From contig JAHHKH010000253.1 in NCBI GenBank assembly GCA_018679695.1, positions 1-9,970 of the forward strand: a stretch of 9,970 nt of DNA, given 5' to 3'. The position numbers and the translations under genes are program-made. This document shows, piece by piece, positions 7,290-9,970 of the stretch; the stretch's first letter is position 1, and every line of letters starts with the position of its first letter. Origin of the DNA: Maribacter sp. GTDB taxonomy: Bacteria; Bacteroidota; Bacteroidia; Flavobacteriales; Flavobacteriaceae. The notes under the pieces were generated by a model. It did not search any database, was not told the origin of the DNA, and worked only from the letters and a program-made list of their open reading frames with translations.

Positions 7290-8042
7290 ATGTATCAAAT
7301 GCAGCTTTTAAAGATTATTCCAATCTACCTCTTGGTGCTTCTTGTTGCTTGCAGATCGAAAAAAAATAACAGCAATCCGGAATATGGGTCCGATAACTTA
7401 AAGATTGAAAGATTGACCAAAAATGTATATGTTCATATTTCCTATTTAAAAACTGAATCATATGGTAAAGTGCCCTGTAATGGTATGATCGTCTTATCTG
7501 ATGACGAAGCGATCATCATTGATACTCCAGCAAATGACGTAGCATCCGATGAACTGCTAAATTGGTTGGAGGACAGGGTAGCGTATAAGATCAAGGCTAT
7601 TGTGGCTACCCACTTTCATACAGATTGTCTTGGAGGGTTGAATGCTTTTCACCAACGGAACATTCCCTCTTATGCTTTGAATAAGACTCGGACTTTAGCA
7701 GGGGCAAAAGGGGAGACCATACCACAAAACGGTTTCGAGACCAATTTAGAACTTAAGGTCGGTCGTGAATTGGTGATAAGTGGATTTTTCGGGGAAGGGC
7801 ATACCAAGGACAATATTGTATGTTACATTCCAAGCGAAAAGGTATTGTTCGGAGGATGTTTAATAAAATCCGAAGGTGCTGGTAAAGGCAATTTAAATGA
7901 TGCGAATATCAATGAATGGTCGAATACAGTACGGAATCTAAAGACTGAATATTCAGAGGCAAAGCTAGTAATCCCCGGACATGGAAGGCCTAGTGACGCA
8001 AACTTATTCGATTATACGATCAATTTGTTCAACCAGGATTAA
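7290..8042 (+). CDS. Subclass B1 metallo-beta-lactamase, predicted lipoprotein
   Basis: A 250-residue protein. Residues 5-21 form a type II signal with lipobox LVAC, lipidated at Cys21, implying an envelope-anchored enzyme like NDM. The full B1 zinc set is visible: H108-F-H110-T-D112 (site 1 His pair and site 2 Asp), His171 in GEGHT, Cys190 in GGCLIKS, and His231 in PGHG. Lys193 and Asn201 match B1 substrate-carboxylate and oxyanion positions (standard K224 and N233). YGKVPCNGMIVLSDDEAIIIDTP and the HFHTDCLGG motif most resemble CcrA/CfiA of Bacteroides fragilis as I remember it. It should open beta-lactam rings using one or two zincs; activity and spectrum are inferred. A second Met (codon 4, base 7299) is an alternative start. 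The upstream stop is 6 bases away and the GyrI-like gene starts 11 bases on. Nothing mobile flanks it, so it looks intrinsic and chromosomal. Confidence 0.9.
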   Translation: MYQMQLLKIIPIYLLVLLVACRSKKNNSNPEYGSDNLKIERLTKNVYVHISYLKTESYGKVPCNGMIVLSDDEAIIIDTPANDVASDELLNWLEDRVAYKIKAIVATHFHTDCLGGLNAFHQRNIPSYALNKTRTLAGAKGETIPQNGFETNLELKVGRELVISGFFGEGHTKDNIVCYIPSEKVLFGGCLIKSEGAGKGNLNDANINEWSNTVRNLKTEYSEAKLVIPGHGRPSDANLFDYTINLFNQD

Positions 8043-8053
8043 AGTTGTTTTTA

Positions 8054-8530
8054 ATGCACCCAAGAATAGAAATAGTATCACAAAAAAAGTTGGTAGGCAT
8101 TAAATTGAGTATGTCATTGATCAATGATAGAACGGGTGAATTATGGAGTCTTTTCATGCCCAGAATAAATGAAATCGATAATAAGATTTCAAATGATAAG
8201 ATTTCATTACAGGATTACCCAACGTCTTATTTTGAGGTTTTCGATCCTAAACTCGAATTTGTGAAATGGGCAGTGGTTGAGGTTGGGGATATCATGTGTT
8301 TACCTGATGACATGGAACAATTTACATTAAAGGGAGGGCTTTATGCCGTGTTTGATTATAAAGGCCCAAGTGATGACAAAAGTATATTTCAATATATTTA
8401 TAGCACTTGGGTACCCAATTCCAAATATAAACTTGATAATAGGCCACATTTTGAGGTGTTGGGTGAAAAATATAAAAACAAGGATCCAGAATCCGAAGAG
8501 GAAATATGGATTCCTATACAACTAAAATAA
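8054..8530 (+). CDS. Stand-alone GyrI-like small-molecule-binding domain protein
   Basis: I chose ATG at 8054 (158 residues); the TTG at 8045 adds only three residues. The protein begins HPRIEIVSQKKLVGIKLSMSL, typical of the GyrI/AraC effector-binding (SHS2-fold) domain, and has the strand pattern FVKWAVVEV (69-77), LKGGLYAVFDYKG (92-104), IYSTWVPNSKYKLDNRPHFEVLGE (115-138) and EEIWIPI (149-155). No DNA-binding domain is present, so it is a free ligand-binding protein rather than a regulator. No signal peptide is visible, so it should be cytoplasmic, unlike its neighbours. Other free members bind or hydrolyse cyclopropanoid toxins or block gyrase inhibitors; which applies is unknown. A near-perfect 15-base tandem duplication at 8177-8206 gives DNKIS-NDKIS. 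Spacing of 11 bases to each neighbour suggests co-transcription. Confidence 0.85.
   Translation: MHPRIEIVSQKKLVGIKLSMSLINDRTGELWSLFMPRINEIDNKISNDKISLQDYPTSYFEVFDPKLEFVKWAVVEVGDIMCLPDDMEQFTLKGGLYAVFDYKGPSDDKSIFQYIYSTWVPNSKYKLDNRPHFEVLGEKYKNKDPESEEEIWIPIQLK
8177..8206 (+). repeat. 15-base tandem duplication in the GyrI-like gene
   Basis: Bases 8177-8191 and 8192-8206 match at 13 of 15 positions and share the exact 11-mer ATAAGATTTCA. The unit is in frame and encodes five residues twice (DNKIS, NDKIS), in the loop after the first helix. It looks like a small slippage expansion. Confidence 0.6.
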
Positions 8531-8541
8531 ATCCAACCAAA

Positions 8542-9970
8542 ATGGCGATTATGATTTCTAAATTCAATTACAAGTGTTCACTGATTAATTTTTTTTTAAT
8601 TCTTTTGTTTGTTGGTACCAATGAGATTCGATCACAAGGTTTCGAAGGATATTATCAATACCCCGATGTTCATGGGAATACAGTCGTGTTTTCAGCCGAA
8701 GGGGATATTTGGAAAGTACCTCTCTCAGGTGGTTTGGCCCAAAAGTTGACCTCGCATCCCGAGGAAGAAAGATTTCCAGCGATATCACCAGATGGCAAGA
8801 CAATCGCATTTTCAGCTAGTTATGAAGGTCCGACAGAGATTTATACGATGCCCATTACAGGAGGACTTCCCACTAGATGGACCTATGAAAGCGATTTTTC
8901 TAGGGCCAATGGTTGGACTCCCGATGGAAAAATAGTTTATGATACAAGGGCCTACGCAACCCTGCCTGACCGTCAATTGGTACTTATTGACACAAAGACC
9001 AAACAGAAAGAACGTGTTCCTTTGAGTCAAGCAAGCGAGGCATCTTTGAATGCCGATGGTACTACGGTTTATTTTGTGCGGCCTTCAGACCATAACAATG
9101 TGACCAAAAGATACAAAGGAGGTACTGCCAGGCAAGTATGGAAATTCACATTTGAAAGTCCTGAAGCAATACAACTTACTAAAGGGTATGCCGGGGAAAG
9201 TCATCATCCGATGTGGTATAATAATAGAGTTTACTTTATCACCGACCGTGATGGTATAATGAATATCTGGTCTTTGAATGAAGAAGGTCAGGATCTAAAA
9301 CAGCATACTGAGCATAAAGGCTTTGATGTGCGGTATGCAAATCTTTCCGATGGAAATATTGTGTATCAATTGGGAGCAGACATTTGGCACTTCAATATTT
9401 CGAACAATACGAAACGAAAAATAGAAATTAAGCTAACATCCGATTTAGACCAATTACGAGAAAAATGGGTCGAAAATCCATCCAAATACATTACCTCGGT
9501 TTTCCCTGATAAAGAAGGCAAGCGAATTGTGATCACAGCTAGGGGTAGAGCATTCATTGCTCCAGTAAAATCAGGGCGATTAGTTGAGTTTACAGATAAA
9601 AAGAGTGTACGATTTAGGGATGCCATTTTTTCATCCGATGGGAAGGAAGTATATACATTGTCCGATGAGAGTGGTGAATTTGAGTTCATAAGTATGCCTA
9701 GTAATGGTATAGGACCACACAAAGCCATTACGAGCGATGGGAATGTAGTTCGATACACAGGTATTCCTTCGCCAGACGATAAATGGTTGGCATATGATGA
9801 TTTACGGGGTAATATGTTTGTTCTGAATATTGCTACAGGAATCAGTAAAAAAATATCTACCAATGAAGAAGGAATCTATACATTTTCCTGGTCCCCGGAT
9901 AGTAAATGGCTAGCCTTTGTTCAGGTTGCGGATAATACAATTGCACATATAAGGCTTTATAGTTTAGTTT
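8542..9970 (+). CDS. Tricorn-type S41 family peptidase, N-terminal part
   Basis: The frame is open from ATG 8542 to the right edge (476 complete codons), so the gene continues beyond the window; full members are about 1,050-1,100 residues. Residues 10-31 form a signal peptide (core SLINFFLILLFVG) cleaved near RS^QG. The visible part is the beta-propeller region. It shows repeated PD40/WD40-like blades of the SPDGK type: FPAISPDGKTIAFSA (78-92), GWTPDGKIVYDT (124-135), IFSSDGKEVYTLSDESG (362-378), PSPDDKWLAYDD (409-420) and FSWSPDSKWLAFVQ (448-461). In tricorn these propellers gate peptide entry. The PDZ and catalytic Ser/His/Glu regions would lie downstream and cannot be checked here. ATG at 8551 is an alternative start. 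It likely degrades oligopeptides in the periplasm and ends the visible cluster. Confidence 0.88.
   Translation, partial: MAIMISKFNYKCSLINFFLILLFVGTNEIRSQGFEGYYQYPDVHGNTVVFSAEGDIWKVPLSGGLAQKLTSHPEEERFPAISPDGKTIAFSASYEGPTEIYTMPITGGLPTRWTYESDFSRANGWTPDGKIVYDTRAYATLPDRQLVLIDTKTKQKERVPLSQASEASLNADGTTVYFVRPSDHNNVTKRYKGGTARQVWKFTFESPEAIQLTKGYAGESHHPMWYNNRVYFITDRDGIMNIWSLNEEGQDLKQHTEHKGFDVRYANLSDGNIVYQLGADIWHFNISNNTKRKIEIKLTSDLDQLREKWVENPSKYITSVFPDKEGKRIVITARGRAFIAPVKSGRLVEFTDKKSVRFRDAIFSSDGKEVYTLSDESGEFEFISMPSNGIGPHKAITSDGNVVRYTGIPSPDDKWLAYDDLRGNMFVLNIATGISKKISTNEEGIYTFSWSPDSKWLAFVQVADNTIAHIRLYSLV

Noticed and set aside
9366..9863. 165-residue minus-strand open frame
   Set aside because: It lies wholly antisense to the tricorn propeller region, whose frame is continuous and has clear SPDGK-type blades.

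Overview
The window reads as chromosomal DNA of a marine-type Bacteroidetes, most likely Flavobacteriaceae. This rests on moderate-to-low GC, secreted proteins whose signal peptides end just before a Gln (xxxA/G/S^Q), an OmpA-family protein with an N-terminal 'NPSFEE' domain, a plug-less outer-membrane barrel of a type I recall from flavobacteria, matches to the Bacteroidetes -7 box TAnnTTTG, and little Shine-Dalgarno signal. The genus is not determined. I found no tRNA, rRNA, CRISPR array, insertion sequence or phage gene.

Layout. Bases 1-1574 hold the C-terminal 523 residues of an outer-membrane beta-barrel protein that starts before the window. After a 178-base gap with a 13-bp palindrome comes a secreted OmpA-family protein (1753-2871), probably starting at TTG. 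It runs tail to tail, 7 bases apart, with a minus-strand gene for a secreted two-domain NIPSNAP protein (2879-3670). A 145-base divergent spacer with repeats separates this from a plus-strand MFS transporter (3816-5126). A cold-shock protein (5265-5456) follows, with its own consensus-like promoter, a 9-bp inverted repeat upstream and a strong intrinsic terminator at 5483-5513.

The second half is a tight plus-strand cluster that looks like one operon: a periplasmic gamma-glutamyltransferase-family Ntn hydrolase (5589-7283), a subclass B1 metallo-beta-lactamase with a lipoprotein signal and every zinc ligand (7290-8042), a stand-alone GyrI-like small-molecule-binding protein (8054-8530) and a tricorn-type S41 peptidase that runs off the right edge (8542-9970+). 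Spacings are 6, 11 and 11 bases. Three of the four products are predicted to be exported and hydrolytic, so the cluster looks like an envelope module acting on peptides, gamma-glutamyl compounds and/or beta-lactams. That joint role is inference.

The most interesting points are the linkage of a B1 metallo-beta-lactamase to a GGT-fold acyltransferase/acylase and a tricorn peptidase, the repeats in the NIPSNAP/MFS spacer, and the palindrome upstream of the OmpA-family gene. Most genes belong to recognisable families; nothing here proves a wholly new system.
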